64,000 nt of DNA from Mangifera indica (lineage: Eukaryota; Streptophyta; Magnoliopsida; Sapindales; Anacardiaceae). Each line of letters opens with the position of its first letter. Positions within the stretch are counted from its first letter, which is position 1. A model generated the notes under the pieces. The model saw only the letters and a list, made by a program, of their open reading frames with translations. It ran no database searches and was not told where the DNA came from. Position numbers and translations under genes: made by a program. The stretch is taken from assembly GCF_011075055.1 (NCBI RefSeq), contig NC_058152.1:10478001-10542000 (forward strand), given 5' to 3'. Shown here piece after piece: positions 22,313 to 35,998 of this stretch.

Positions 22313-25300
22313 AAACAAACAATTAAATAAACAAAAGTCAACCATACAACTTCAATAATTAAAAAAACACAACCAAAAAAAAGTCAAATAATTAAGTAAA
22401 CAAAAGTCATCCATAAAACCTTAATAATTTAAAAAAAAAAAAATCCTTAGTCTTCCATGTATCCGTGAATTGTGGAATCTATAAGATTTCATAAATAGGT
22501 ATAATAAAGGAACAAGTGTTCCAATTAACCTAGGTCGAGCATTCATTCTCGACACCAAGTTTGCTTTAATCTCATTCGAAAGAGGTACAAGTAATGAAAC
22601 AATATTTCTTGGCTAAATACAGGCATTTCATCTTATCGAGATGAATATTCTTTCATTATTCATTTTTATCCCAAATTTAACAAAACTGAATTGTGAATGG
22701 TTTAAGAAATAGCGTCGTATCATATATGTTTATTTTTCTTAAACATTCATTTAACCAATGCCCATAATGTTTTAGAACGAAGAATCGAAACTGATCCAAA
22801 AACTAAAATGTTAAAAATCCAAACCATAACCTATGGATCGGTTAACCAATTTTTTGATTTCGGTTTGACTTGTCAAATTTCCTTTTTAGCAGCCTCTACC
22901 CAACGTGCCTAATTTATTCTAAAAATCAAACCTAACAATGTGGAAGTGAAGATCGCAAAATGGGCCACAACCGCTCACGTTCACAAATTCCAGTTCTTAA
23001 TTTTGATCATAAATTAATCAACTTTGAAAATTATCAATAAAATGACATTTTTGGCCCTACTTAACTGTATTACAAAACCTACCTTTCTTTTTCTCAATAA
23101 CCAATCATTTCAAATAACAATAAAAATAATCATAATTATAATGATTATAGTAATAATTATAATAATAATTAAATTTCTATGTGGGTATTTTTCAATCAAT
23201 TTTAGAAATTAAAGGAAATTTTGAAAGTTCTTTTCTTTTTTAATTCAAAGTATTTATGACTCAGTCAAAGAAAAAAAGAACATTCCAAAATTTACCTGAA
23301 AAAATAGTAGAGGTTGAATAATTAAATGAAATGACAAATTTGACTGTTTCAAAATGTTGAAAAGTCTATTCAAAATTGGACAATTATTTTTACTTTTCCA
23401 CAACTAATCAAAGCCCTTGAAAAATCTAATGTCACACGTACTTCAATAAGAACTATGCAAAGCCAATGGTATGATTTTATACAAATAGTTAGATGAGTGG
23501 AATTGATAGTATAATTTCGTATATTTTTTTCCTAAATAGAGATTGACGATGTTAATTAAAGTCGACAATTTTATAAATGAGTTGTGTTCGTGTTATATCT
23601 TTTTATTTTACATGTCAGATTACAATCCAAAGAATAATTATAGTGATTTAAATATAATATATTTGTGAACAAGTTGACACAATACCACATATTTTAGACA
23701 CATATCATATCGTGTTATAACAATGAGAAAAACATGTAAGAGACCAAAGAAAATAAGGTTGAAGGTAGGGACAGACCAAGATGTTTGGGTTTGAAAATTT
23801 TGAAATACCGCCCTTTGTATGAAAATTGAATATTTTAATACCTTTTAGACTTAAAAATTTATTAGTTTAATATATTTAAAATATTAAAATAATTTCTAAA
23901 TGTTCACACTAATCTTTTTAAAATTTTATCATTTCTTAATTGGTTTATTATATTTTTACTTTTATTTAATTTTAACTCTTTTGTATTATATTTTTATGTC
24001 TGTTATTGATTGAAGGTAAAAGGTAGAGAGTGAAGAGAACAAATAAAACAAAATTGGAATTTGGAGAAAACAATGAGGAGAGTGAAGAGTGCAACATTAG
24101 AGAGGACAAGGAGAGTGAGAAAGGCAAATAGAATAAGATCAAAAGAACAAGAAGGGTGAAGAGGGCAATAATAAGATTCTAGAGAATAACGATAATGAAG
24201 AGACGAAAGAGAAGGGTGATGCAAATGCGAGAAGGAAAAGATAAGAGATCGAGCTATCCAGAATATGAAGAGTAATTTTATTTATATCATGAACATATTA
24301 CGTTTAAGTTATAAAAGATTAATCCGAATATGATCAATTTAACAAATGAGTTGGTACAAACATAATTTGTTTTTTTATTAATATCAAAATTATTTAATTT
24401 AATTTTTATTATGCATATTAATTTAACAAATCATGTTTCAAATTATCGTTCCGTGAGATATGGAATTAGTGTTCAAACTAAAAACCTAACCACTACTTGT
24501 CTACTAACAAGTACAAGATGCCGTAGAAGTATTCTAATTGGTCTTTTTCAAGTCCATGGGATGTAGACATAATTCTTGATTAATTAGCCTAACTATTATT
24601 TAATTCTAACAAATAAAATACGACTAATCTCCCCACTTTAATGTGAGCCATTTTAAACCCCTAACCTTTGGTACTACTTTTTTAAGCACCCCCATAATCA
24701 TAAAAACTACTCATTTTCCTCTTTTCAAGTCTGTTTTGGGGTGATTCGGTTTGTAATCACAATAAAATTTACTATAGTGTGTGAACCCGTCATAACATAT
24801 ATTTATGAATATAGCCTTTTAAAGTGACAGACTCAAACGAGTTAAATTCAAATTAAAATTTTAATTTGACTAAAATTTGAGAATTCATTATCGATTTACC
24901 TTTTTAGTATTGCAATTTATCTTTTAAATGTTATTGTTTATTAGTTTGAGCGAACTTAAATTCAAATTCAACTTAAATCTTCTCCTACTTTTTTTTTTTT
25001 TATATAATTCGAATCTTCTCCAATAATTCAAAGAAGAATAATTATTGGAGAGGAAGAGCTCCGATGAGGAATCACTTATGAGTTCTTAGACTCAAACCGA
25101 ATTATTAAATTGAAACTTTGATCTAAGTTTAACTCATTCGAATCAAACATAGATTCAAATTTAAGTTAGCTCGGCTTTGCTCAAAGCTATCTCGATTTCA
25201 ACCTCTTTGGAAAAGATCTTCAATTTTCAAACTATCAATCGACTTAAATTCGATTTGAGTCAAGTTAAAACTTGTATTGGCTTCAGTTTAGCTTGATTTC

Positions 25301-25400
25301 ATAATAAGTAACTTAAACTGAATTTAAGCATGTAAGAGATATCTTTTGAATGTCATTGACAAATAAATAGTATCGTCAAAGGAGGACTCAAGCCAAACGC
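22313..25400. other. AT-rich intergenic region upstream of the transporter gene
   Basis: No supported gene. Purine-rich stretches near 24010-24240 give a long but low-complexity minus-strand frame that I reject. Near 24730-25440 there are TCAAATTC/GAGTTAAA words and a GTCCAAGTCTACTCCTA end at about 25424-25440, typical of decayed hAT-type small elements. Confidence 0.4.
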
Positions 25401-25710
25401 CAACTTGAGCAGCGCTAATTTTGTCCAAGTCTACTCCTAACTATGAGGGGTCTACTTGATATATAGAAACCTTGAAGAATGTTCGTGGAAATATCTCTCT
25501 TGAAGCGAAAAGGTGGAAAACACGGTTGTGTTGTTTCATATTCTACGTCTCTTACTTTAATGGTGACGACGAAACACTTCAATCTGCAAAAAATAAAATA
25601 AATATTTTAAGTACCATTTTTATTTTAATATTTTCACATTTTAATCGATTGATTTATTTAAATCTCGAAGCGGAGTGCCACAATCTTCTCATTCTCTCAA
25701 CTATTTCCAG

Positions 25711-26643
25711 GTCAGTGAAACAGTCATTTTCTGCTTGTTTTTCAGGAAAATTCTTTTCTTTTCTCGAGAAAAAATAGTTATTCGGTTTTAGCTGGAAGAG
25801 ACAGTTTGTGGTTTGAAACTTTGTGGATGAAGTGAAGTAATTGAATGAGTGAACGGATGAATGTATAGGATTAGGATGTGGATTTTTTTTTTTTTGGGGA
25901 AACTTTAGTGTTGAAGCGTGATGGATCTGTTTGGAAATTTTTTGAAATTTGCCTCGTTTTTGTTGTTAATTGCTGTGTTGATTGTGGTTTCTTTGATCAT
26001 GAGGCGTGATCTTTTGAAGTCAGGAAATTTTGGAATTTGTTTTAGTGATTAACCCTAATAGCTGGAAGATTTGGAGTGAATTTTATTTACTGTGCTTGTA
26101 ACTTGTTTCTTGTGAAGAATTAGTGTCTACAATGAGCTTTTTGGTTTCACTCGTTGACTTTGTCAATGGATTTAGTTTTTTTTTTTTAAATCTGTTTTTG
26201 AGGTTATTTATCGCTGCCTAAAGCTGTTCTTGTTCAATTACCTAATAGCTTCTGCTTGTTTTAGCTTTTTATGCTTGAATCTTGCTACCATCAGTAGATT
26301 TAATGCACTGTCTTGATCTATGTAAAAAGCTTGATGATGAATTCTAGGATTGCGCGTGAGGGGATTTATATGAAGTTAAAATTATTTTTGGGTTCTTGCA
26401 TATTTGATTTTAAGCGTCTTAATTGAGTTGTCTAAACATTCTGTATGCAAGTGAAGAGAGATCCTGTAGACCATCAGTTTATGCTTCTTCATGTCTACAT
26501 AATAGATATTGTAATTTGTTTCGTTTGATTGTCTCTGGATGTCTCTTGATAATTGATTTTACCCTTTTTTTAAATGAAAGACTGTTAATTCTGATTTTTT
26601 TTTTTTTTCAATTGTGTGTTTTCAAATAATCTCTTACTTTCAG
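25711..26643 (+). other. Probable 5'-leader intron of the transporter gene
   Basis: A donor CTATTTCCAG/gtcagtg at 25711 and a pyrimidine-rich acceptor ttactttcag ending at 26643 bracket T-rich sequence, as is typical of leader introns in plant housekeeping genes. A TATA-like word (GATATATAG) lies at about 25459. The splice sites are predicted, not shown. Confidence 0.5.
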
Positions 26644-26647
26644 ATAT

Positions 26648-26698
26648 ATGATTGGCTTTTTACATTTGAATATAGTAGTTGTTCGCATGAAGATTTGA
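26648..26698 (+). promoter_or_regulatory. uORF in the leader of the transporter gene
   Basis: Five bases into the inferred second leader exon an ATG opens a 16-codon frame ending TGA at 26696-26698. It ends 41 bases before the main ATG, so reinitiation is possible. Its effect on translation is inference. Confidence 0.4.
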
Positions 26699-26739
26699 CT
26701 AGTGACTTCTGCTGAAAAATTGGAAGCTATAAAACAAAA

Positions 26740-29700
26740 ATGGCTTCCACAATAAAGGCTGACAAGAAGGCAACCTTAGATGCGGCCTCATGGATGTTCA
26801 ATGTCGTCACGTCTGTTGGAATTATCATGGTCAATAAAGCCTTGATGGCGACATATGGTTTCAGTTTTGGTACAGCCCTGTTGATTATATGATATATCTT
26901 TCACAAACTTTTATTAACTTATGCTCTTGCATTATTTTTTTAAGGTGGATCAATAGCTTTTAGAGAACCAATTGAGGCAGGGGAACCTTGCATTTCATGT
27001 CTATTTTTGTCCTTCATGTTACTGGATTGAAATATTTTCTGCTCTTGCATTACTTATTGACAATTTGAATTTTTATATTTTTATGTATTTCTATGATTTG
27101 ATTTATGTTAAGCCAACTTTGAGTTTGCCTTCTTTATTTCCATGTTGAAAAAGGAAAATACATGGAACTGTACACCCATTTTAACACTTCTTCAACTGAA
27201 CTTTGATTCGAGTTTAGCAATTTCAGAATAAGACATGTTTTGTTAAATTGCTTGTTGTTCTTCAGGTCTTTTGTCTTGCCAGATAGACTTTGGTATCTAT
27301 AATTTAAGTCAAATAAATAGTAAAGAATTGAACAATAATGGTGATTCAAGAAGTATTATGTTGACCATGAAGGTGCTTGCTGACAACGCATGAGGCTTTG
27401 TAAGTCTGGGTTAAAGGATGAGCTAATGAATAATTCTGTGGGAAGAGTCCTGATTGTTTTTACATTTTTTTGTGAAATTGGTATAGAGAATCAAATGATA
27501 ACCATCATGAGTAAAAGTTTGTGATAAAGCCAACACACACACACACACACACACACGCGTGTGTATATATTATATTTTAATTATAAAGCACATGGGAATT
27601 ATTTGTACTGTGTAATGTTTGCTTGAGGTTAGATTCAAAGATCTACTTAAATTTTACTTGATATTTGCTATCAACAGAAACTCTGATATTGTTTTTATGT
27701 ATTGATATTGTGCAGCGACAACATTAACTGGTCTGCATTTTGCCACAACTACCATTTTGACTCTATTTCTTAGATGGTTGGGATATATCCAGCCCTCTCA
27801 TCTGCCAGTACCTGAGCTTTTGAAATTTGTTCTTTTTGCAAACTTCTCTATTGTGGGAATGAATGTGAGTTTAATGTGGAACTCAGTGGGTTTCTATCAG
27901 GTCAGTTTCAGTAAGCTTTAGATATTTTGTTTTCTTTTTTCTATTTTAGATTTTTGGAAGTTACGATGTTTGTTGATTTTAAAATTTCTTATCAGATTGC
28001 AAAGTTGAGTATGATCCCGGTGTCTTGTTTTCTGGAAGTTGTATTGGACAAGGTGCGATACTCAAGAGACACAAAGCTTAGCATAGTGTTAGTTCTTCTT
28101 GGTGTTGCAGTGTGTACTGTTACAGATGTGAGTGTCAATGCCAAAGGTTTTATAGCTGCTTTCATTGCTGTTTGGAGCACAGCCTTGCAGCAGTATGTAA
28201 GTAATTCTTTATTTAACCCCTTGATCCTACATATAAAAGTTACTAAGGTGGACTGAGTTTGGAGGTGGCAATGTCAATTTACTTTGGTCTTTTACGCAGA
28301 CATTTATATACATGCATCAGATATTAATCTAGCTTCTAATTTTTTAACCTGGTACATCATCTTTACCCTATGTTGAAGGAGTTATGACTTGTATTTTGGT
28401 TCTAAATGATTCTGGACAGTGTTGTTCCATTCTTGACTCTAATGTTGGTCTCTTATGTATTCACTATTTGGTGAATGTAATATATCATCTTAATCTTTCA
28501 TGTTTGTGCAGTATGTACATTATCTTCAAAGGAATTATTCTCTTGGATCTTTCAACCTTTTGGGGCATACAGCTCCTGTACAAGCAGGGTCTCTGCTGCT
28601 GGTTGGGCCCTTTGTGGACTACTGGTTGACAGATAAGAGAGTTGATGCCTATAACTATACTTTAACATCAGTGGTAAGTGTGTCTGTGTCTTTTAATTAG
28701 AGTTATCTCTGCTTAGCTGCTATAATGATTGTTTCTTTCTGCTTAGCTTGTATTTGCTTATGAAAAGTTCAGTCAGCATGGCTCTTATCATTCCTCTCTC
28801 CATGCTATCATTATTATTTAATGTCTTTGAACATCTTATTGTGGTCGCATTCATAAAGGCTTCAAGTTGTATCCGTGCCAGTGAGTGCATGTTTCATTCT
28901 AAAAATGTCTGATTTTGTTATTGCCATAGTTGGTATATATATTATGGACTATTAAGAAACCAAATAGACCTTTGGTCAAAATTAGCCAATGCTTGACCAA
29001 TTAAAATAGCAAGTGAGGATCCAATTGGAGTTGTTGGGCGTCCTTGATATGTATTCAGACTTCTTTAGATGGAACCTTCAAAATCATGCTAAAGAGGAAA
29101 CATATGGACGAAAGGAACATGAGAAATATCTATGAAAGGGACCCAAAATTATTGTTTACCTAGGCACTTGTTTAGGAATTGCATTGCCTTGGAAAGGGCT
29201 GCCATCAGACAGTTTCTGGTAATTAATAGTCTTCTGGTTTTATCATTAGGTGTTGGCTGTTGTTTGGCTCTGTCATTTATTAAACTTGCACCTGTACAAA
29301 AATCATTTCACTAAAATTTAGCTATATCAGGATATTAGCAAAATTTGAACTAGGATTAAATTAGTACAACTGTTGATTAGTTATTAGAGCACTCTTACTG
29401 GCAGTTAAGAATAAGTTACTGCTCATATTCAAGTCTGTCACTAAATTTTCTATTGCATTCTGTACATCCGCTCTGTAAGCCCTTTTGCTGGATTTTGTTA
29501 TGCAGAGCTTGGAATCTTTTTGTTATATTTAACACTGACCTATTGCTGATCGAATCTGTTTCCATTTAACCTTCATTTATTTATGTTATTTGGTACCTAT
29601 GTCATCTAAATTTGATGCACAAATTCTTCTCCCTTACTTCACTTAAGAGATACATGTAGCCATATTTTTTACTTTGTTCAAGAATGCAATTTTTGTGTGC

Positions 29701-32051
29701 TGCCAACTTCAATCAAATGATATAAACGTGGATGCTGCTTGGTGTTCATTGAACATCTACCACCTACACTTCCAGGAACTAGAACAAATAGAGGTGAAGA
29801 TGGAGAAGAGAAAGAATGGAGGGGGAAAGGAATACTGTAACTTTCCGAGTCTCATGCTTTGGTATAGAGGACTAAGAAATTGTAAAATAAAAAAAATCAG
29901 AAGTAAAAGGCAGCATAGTGTCTTTACTTAACTCATAAGTATTGGGGAAATGGGAGGGAGGGAGGGAGGGAGAGAGTTTTTGCTAAGTTTTTCAAATGTT
30001 TGGGTAATTTTGTTTTTCACTCAAAAACCTATCCATATGCTTTTGAAAACTGTCGGAACAAGTGGGGTTATTTTAGAATTCTCTGAAACTATTTATTTAA
30101 TAAGTTAATAAAAGAAGAGTATTTTTGCTGACTTTTTCATAAGTTTAGGTGATTTTCTATATCGCACTCAAAGTCATACCATATGCTTTGGAAAATTCTC
30201 TGAATAAGTGCAATTGTTTTAGAATTTTGCAAAACAATAAATCTAACAAGTTTCCCTGTCATTGGTTGTTAGGCCCTTCGTCAGTAAGACACCTAGAACT
30301 TTTGTGTAGGCAGGTTCAACTAATCTGAAACAGGTTCTCTAATGGTTTCTAGTCTTGAATTTCCTTATACAAGGATGATCTCGTATTTTTGTCATCTAGT
30401 TTTCCTTTTCTGTTCTTTTAAATTATTTTCGCTTTAACTTCTGGTGAAACTGATCTGAGTTTTTCCCTTTGAAGTTTAGCTTTTCTATGCGCAACTGTTT
30501 AATAAATTGTGCTTGTTTTGCTTTGTTTGTCCTAGTATGATAAATTTTGTCTGTATTTGTTCTATATTTCAAGTAACCGAATAGTTTGCACCTTCCTTTT
30601 TGTCAAGATTTGTAGAATTCTGTATGAAGTTAAAATTTTTTCCAAACCAGGAAATATCTGCACATCATGGAACATTCTTGGCGAAACAGTTTTCCTTTCA
30701 TATTTGGTCAAGTCTTACAGTACCTGTGATGTTATTATCATCATACTTCTCTTAATATTTTGTGTCAATTTCGTGGGAACTGTTCCAATCTCATTATTGC
30801 ATCATATTGTTTAATGGATCCCTAAAATTTTTTTTGGAAAAAACTGTGGCTGTTTTATCTATTATGGAAGGCACACCATCAATATAGGCTACTACTGCAC
30901 TAATTGTTGGGAGAAAATATCCCAATTTAGTGAACTGAAATTGCTGTCTGCCAAGTTATCTTTGGTGTTTATGTAAGGGTCTCTGCGAATCTTCAAGATT
31001 TTGATATATTCAGAAGAATCTTTTTGTTGCCTACCTCCTCACATCTCACCTAGTGCTCATTTGACATGGTAGTTGTTTGGAGGGTATGAATTACAAGAAC
31101 GGCTCCTAATGCTGGCAGTTTTCACTTTAGTGAATTGTAAAGAGATGCATTCTACCTCTCCAATCCTGGACTTACAAATTAATATCTCATAATTTTTTCT
31201 TGTTATTATACTGGTTTTGTAACTGATGCACATGAACACTCTTTGGGTTGTGAGGTTGTATGGTACAGCAGTCTTGTGAATATGTTCTTAAAATACAAGC
31301 TTAGGTGTTGATTATCACCAACCATGGTTTATTGTCCTTCCTTAATAGTGCCTTTTTTGTGGTAATATAACATGTATTTATGCCCTTCTGTGACCTTAGA
31401 TTTTGCTCAGGTATTTGATATGTATGATGAGCTAGTGAGTGTTTAATGTTAATTTTTGCATATTTGTATTTTTATTGCCAACATTGATACCTAGTAGTTT
31501 TTTTAATGGTAACGTTGGTCCCTCTTCGCTCTTTTCCTACAATTGCTATATGATCATATTTGTTATATGTGCTATGATGTGACAAAAAATTGGACAACTT
31601 TTGTGCAATCTTACAGTTTGTGCTGGACATATGCTTCTTTATCTGTATAATTACGGATATGTGTTGTCCATTTTCTTGCACTTTGTTTTGGCCGTAGTAA
31701 ATGACATGGATTCTTCTTTCTTGTCTGCAGTTCTTCATAATATTGTCCTGTAGCATTGCAGTCGGGACCAACCTCAGCCAATTCATCTGCATAGGCAGGT
31801 TCACTGCTGTGTCATTCCAAGTTCTCGGCCATATGAAGACCATTCTTGTGCTTACATTAGGATTCATTTTCTTCGGAAAAGAGGGTCTCAATCTCCATGT
31901 GATTCTAGGCATGATCATTGCAGTATTGGGGATGATCTGGTATGGCAATGCCTCATCCAAGCCTGGCGGGAAGGAGCGTCGCAGCCTCTCCATGCCTAGC
32001 AACAAATCTCAAAAAATTGTAGAGTCCACTGATTTGGACGAGAAGGTCTAG
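26740..32051 (+). CDS. URGT6-like: Golgi UDP-rhamnose/UDP-galactose transporter (URGT5/6 type, NST-KT family), 332 aa
   Basis: Five coding exons: 26740-26869, 27716-27900, 27996-28196, 28512-28673 and 31731-32051. All have GT-AG borders and in-phase joins, totalling 999 bases with the stop. The ATG lies in a good context (aaaATGG). The protein is a multi-span membrane protein of the drug/metabolite transporter superfamily. Diagnostic stretches are [72 protein letters not shown] with the KT pair at residues 262-263, and [20 protein letters not shown]. The C-terminal tail is polar. Arabidopsis relatives exchange cytosolic UDP-rhamnose or UDP-galactose for UMP across the Golgi membrane, feeding pectin and other wall polysaccharides. 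Substrate choice here is inferred from the subgroup. Intron 4 is unusually long (3.06 kb). A possible AATAAA signal lies 265 bases past the stop. Confidence 0.92.
27533..27556. repeat. AC microsatellite in transporter intron 1
   Basis: About twelve AC units are followed by GCGTGTGTATATAT, a compound, hairpin-prone repeat. Confidence 0.9.
29951..29976. repeat. GGGA-type purine repeat in transporter intron 4
   Basis: Tandem GGGAGGGAGGGAGGGAGAGAG on the plus strand. Runs of GGG spaced like this could form a G-quadruplex in the nascent transcript. Confidence 0.85.
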
Positions 32052-32315
32052 AGTCAATGAACGATCAGACAGTTATAAAAACAGACAAAGCAAAATTGAG
32101 CTTCTTACTCACCTAATTCCAGAAATTTCTTATACCTGGAAGGTAAGAATACTAAATGATTGCTACCTCTTTTATCTTTAGATTTAATTTATACGTCTTC
32201 ATTCTTGTGTTCTAGAATTTATTCAAGGGAAAAGATGCTGTTGAGTGGGAGCAATTTCCCTGTAAAAGTTTCATTATTTCACCAATAATATTAATGGTAA
32301 TTTATTTCCTTACTC

Positions 32316-32321
32316 AATAAA
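32316..32321 (+). terminator. Possible poly(A) signal of the transporter gene
   Basis: A canonical AATAAA 265 bases after the stop codon, in T/A-rich sequence. Plant signals are degenerate, so this is only a candidate. Confidence 0.4.
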
Positions 32322-33139
32322 ATGCCTACTCCATGTCAATTTTCATATTCAATTTAGGTACGTTGTGAATAAATTCTAGTATCAGAACTTCAAGCAGGCT
32401 TAGTAAATGCTGATATAATATTAGGTAAGGCATATGAAGTCTTGAATAATTGAGGTTATAACAAAGCACTGGTTCAGCTTCTTGCTCCTGCATCTGCTTA
32501 TTGATAGTGGTCCCTGTACAATTAGGTCTGCCCACTAACTCCTAACATAACTATATTACTACGGGATACAAACAGTTTAGTATGGTCAAGAAATTACCGT
32601 TAGTTATTCTAACTAGGCCGTAAATGAGTCAAGCCGCTCATTGCTTTGCTCGGTTATTATCAAGTTGAGCTTAAGCTCAAGTAGTTTGAGTTTGACTCTG
32701 AAGTTAAATTCAAGCGTGTTGTTTGGTTTGGTTAGCTTGTGAGCTTGTAGCTCAACTTGAGATGATATTCATAAATTCTTAAAAATTTAAAATTTTATAT
32801 TTATACTCTAAAACCTAACTTTTTTACTTTAAGTATGAGAGATAATTGATAAATATATAATTTACAAGGTTTAACTATCATTTTTTGAGTCAAATTCATC
32901 TATCATTCTTATCTTGAATTCAAACTTGGCTTGTGCCTTAATTGGGCAAAACTCATGTCCAATCCTACTTGGTTCAGCCCGGTTACAATTGTAATCCTAA
33001 ATCTTATTAGACTTTTACGTAAAAGGTTTATAGTGCCTAGAGATGTTCGTGGCTATGCTAGGTTATATTTGGCAGCTTGTTAGGTTCACAGGTCATGTTA
33101 TGTCAAAACTCGCCTCTTAGTGGATCTGTATGTGAGGTT

Positions 33140-33161
33140 TTATATATATATATATATATAT
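33140..33161. repeat. TA microsatellite
   Basis: About eleven uninterrupted TA units. Confidence 0.95.
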
Positions 33162-34120
33162 CCGTAAGCAGGGAGTTAACAAACCCTGAGTTGGAGACAT
33201 TGGGAATGATGCATTGGTGCAGAAATTTCATAACTTAGTTGTTAATTTAAAGTCATTAATGGCGTGTTTGGTTGGTGCTGCGAGCGTGCATGTGCTTGGT
33301 GGAGAGGACAGGGCTTTAAAACAAAAATAAATACACCGTCTTGTTTCTTTTCTGTTTAAAAGCCTTAAATTCAGGTTGTAACACGTTAAGTATTAACTGC
33401 CTCTTATCAGGCCATAGCCTGGAAGCAACTTCTGGGAGCCTTCAATTTTTTTTATTAGTCTGGTGACTGCTGATTGCTTTCTTTTACGCGGTGATCTTGC
33501 TGAAACTTTTGCGGATTAATGGTGTTCGCATTGAATAACCATGCTCCTATTTAACTCTCTCTTGAGGGGGTTTTTGGTCATTTTATTGTGTAGATAATAA
33601 TTCTTAAGAGTATCCATGAAGAGTTAGCTGAGTAATTAGACATCTAATTATGGATAGATTCGATCCAAACTGATAGTCATCTTTTTGATAACATTGTTTT
33701 TAATTGATAGTCTTTTGATGATATTGTATATCAATTCGAATAAATTAAATATTATAGATTTGATTTAAATTAAAACTATTATTCAACTTAGCCAGGTTTA
33801 AATTGAATCCACTTCTAAATTCCGTGTTTGAGTCGTCTCATTCTCAAAATTTTGTTGAGATTTTCAAAACAAAATAATATAAAAATGTACTTGTTACGAA
33901 TTTATCTTATTTATTTTTGTAACAGAAAATTTCATTCATATTAGATAAATAAATAAATATAAAATATAATGATTCAATCTATAATTATTATATTAGATAA
34001 ATTAAAAATTAATAAATATTATCAAACTTAATAATGAAAGGATCTTTTGTTAATAAATCATACACCTTATGGGGGTATCAACGTCGTCAACTCATTTATA
34101 TATCAAGAAAATGTTGATAA

Positions 34121-34146
34121 ATTATTATTATTATTATTATTATTAT
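34121..34146. repeat. ATT microsatellite
   Basis: Eight to nine tandem ATT units. Confidence 0.9.
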
Positions 34147-34848
34147 TTTACTTTTACAAGAAGTTTTCTGACAATTACGCATTGAACACATGGAGTTTTT
34201 GCTTCACTGACTCATTCTTCTTGTAAGCTTTTCTTGAAGTTTAAAGCACGCACTTCCAGGCCCCCTTTAATTCAAATCTGAAACGTGAATAAAGTAAAAT
34301 TGTGCATCAACTTTCACATTTCCTTTTTCATTTTGCAGTATACTAATTCTCCAGAATTATTTTTTTAATCTATAATAGGGTGGATTTGATAACCCAAATC
34401 TCGAATCAATTTAAACTCGGCTGTAATTTATAATGCCTAATTCAAGTTAATTCAAACTGATTTACTATCTTATCAAAAAATGTTATTAACAAAATAAACA
34501 GTATTATTAATAAAATAATTAATACTATTAATAGAATAAATAATATTATTAGAACAATCGTGTTAAACTTAATGATATATTATGTATAAATTTTTTTTTT
34601 TATAATTTAATTTCAAATATTAATAGTCCCATCCACTTCTTTGTCTGAATTAATTTTGTGGGGGCAAAGGCCACTAGAATAAAGTAGGTATTCACTGTTG
34701 AAACGTAAGTAATCCTTGTTTTTTCACATGTTGAGGAAGGTAAGCCTTTGAATCTCAATTTCTCAAACAGTTGGTGATGTATGAGTTCTTGATAAATGGA
34801 CGTCCCCTAAATTTTGACCAAAGTAAACATCACCACCCATTTCTTGTT

Positions 34849-34964
34849 CATTGAATTTAGATCCTCTTTCTCTTATAATTTTTCTTTCAAAAATATCTAC
34901 GAGTTGACATTGAATTTAGATCCTCTTTCTCTTGTAATTTTCTTTCAAAATATCTACCAATTGA
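34849..34964. repeat. Two-unit tandem duplication of about 58 bp
   Basis: Units beginning at 34849 and 34908 both start CATTGAATTTAGATCCTCTT and continue with TCTCTTRTAATTT and TTTCTTTCAAAA. They differ by two single-base length changes in A/T runs and a few substitutions. Confidence 0.85.
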
Positions 34965-35086
34965 CACTAACGTCTTTTCCTTTTTTTTTTTTTAAATCGG
35001 TATATTGCTTGTTAATTACTTAGAAAATGGGCTAGAGATTGTGTTTCATTATGTATCTATCCAACTAATACAAGTGAAGTTCCTTA

Positions 35087-35090
<4 letters not shown>

Positions 35091-35141
<51 letters not shown>
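35091..35141. repeat. Long TA microsatellite
   Basis: About 25 uninterrupted TA units. This is likely to be polymorphic and hard to assemble, so the true length may differ. Confidence 0.95.
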
Positions 35142-35148
<7 letters not shown>

Positions 35149-35998
35149 ATATTTATCTCGATTTGTATAAAAACAACTACGTTTGATAGGGTTGATATTA
35201 TTTTATATATTATTATATTACAATGAATGCATATGCTACATAATTGTTATCACACTCATATAAGAAAATAATTTTATTTATCTATTTTTGGATTATCATC
35301 CCTAAATGAAACTGTATCAGAACTTTTATTACCAAACTAAACCCTACTAAGAATTTTATTCCTTATAAAATATTAAAACGGCCCTTTACGTGATAAACTC
35401 AAATTATAGATAAAGTCTATTAATAGGTAACATCTTATACACTATATAGTAGGAAATGAGTAGTAGGTAATTAAATATTATGTATGGGCTTGAGAGCGAT
35501 ATCCCCTACACCCCTTGCCCTTTTATTGAGGAGTAAGGTCTTCGCCTATTGACTAGACAACAAAACTTATATGTGTCAATTTAATATCTTATAAATAAAG
35601 TGATTATTGTTTTTTAACATATTACTCAAGTAAAAATTTATTTTTTTGCTTATAAAAAATAAAAACTTATTCTTTTATTATATGTTTTTTTTTTTCTAAT
35701 TATCGATCGTTGTCTTGTTTCTTAATAATTCAAGTAAAATTTCAAATTAGAAGAGATTGTTATCTCTTTACAACTCATAAAGAAGTTGAGATTTGTTTAT
35801 TGAATTTGGATCATTTTCTTATCTAATAAATTTACCCAAAGTTTCAAGAATCTTGTAATCCTCACACATTTTTCTTGTTTTTGTATCGCCGAATAGAGAT
35901 ATCGAGATTAAGGGAAAAAAGAAAAGGAATACTAGCAAGTAATTTTTGCTTCTATTTGTCCCTATATGGTTTTGTTTTCATGTTCTTCATCCCTAAAG

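Larger units (their letters stand above)
32330..35998. other. AT-rich intergenic region downstream of the transporter
   Basis: No supported gene. At 32617-32968 a degenerate hAT-type element may lie between TAGGCCGTAAATGAG and ATGTCCAATCCTA, without a matching TSD. Microsatellites and one tandem duplication are listed separately. The remainder is unassigned. Confidence 0.4.

Noticed and set aside
24003..24224. 73-aa minus-strand frame rich in L, S and F
   Set aside because: It is the complement of a purine-rich low-complexity stretch and looks like no protein family.
27927..28256. Frame reading from intron into transporter exon 3 and out again
   Set aside because: The real exon is 27996-28196; the extra residues come from unspliced intron.
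35005..35226. Plus-strand frame of alternating I and Y
   Set aside because: It is produced by the TA microsatellite.
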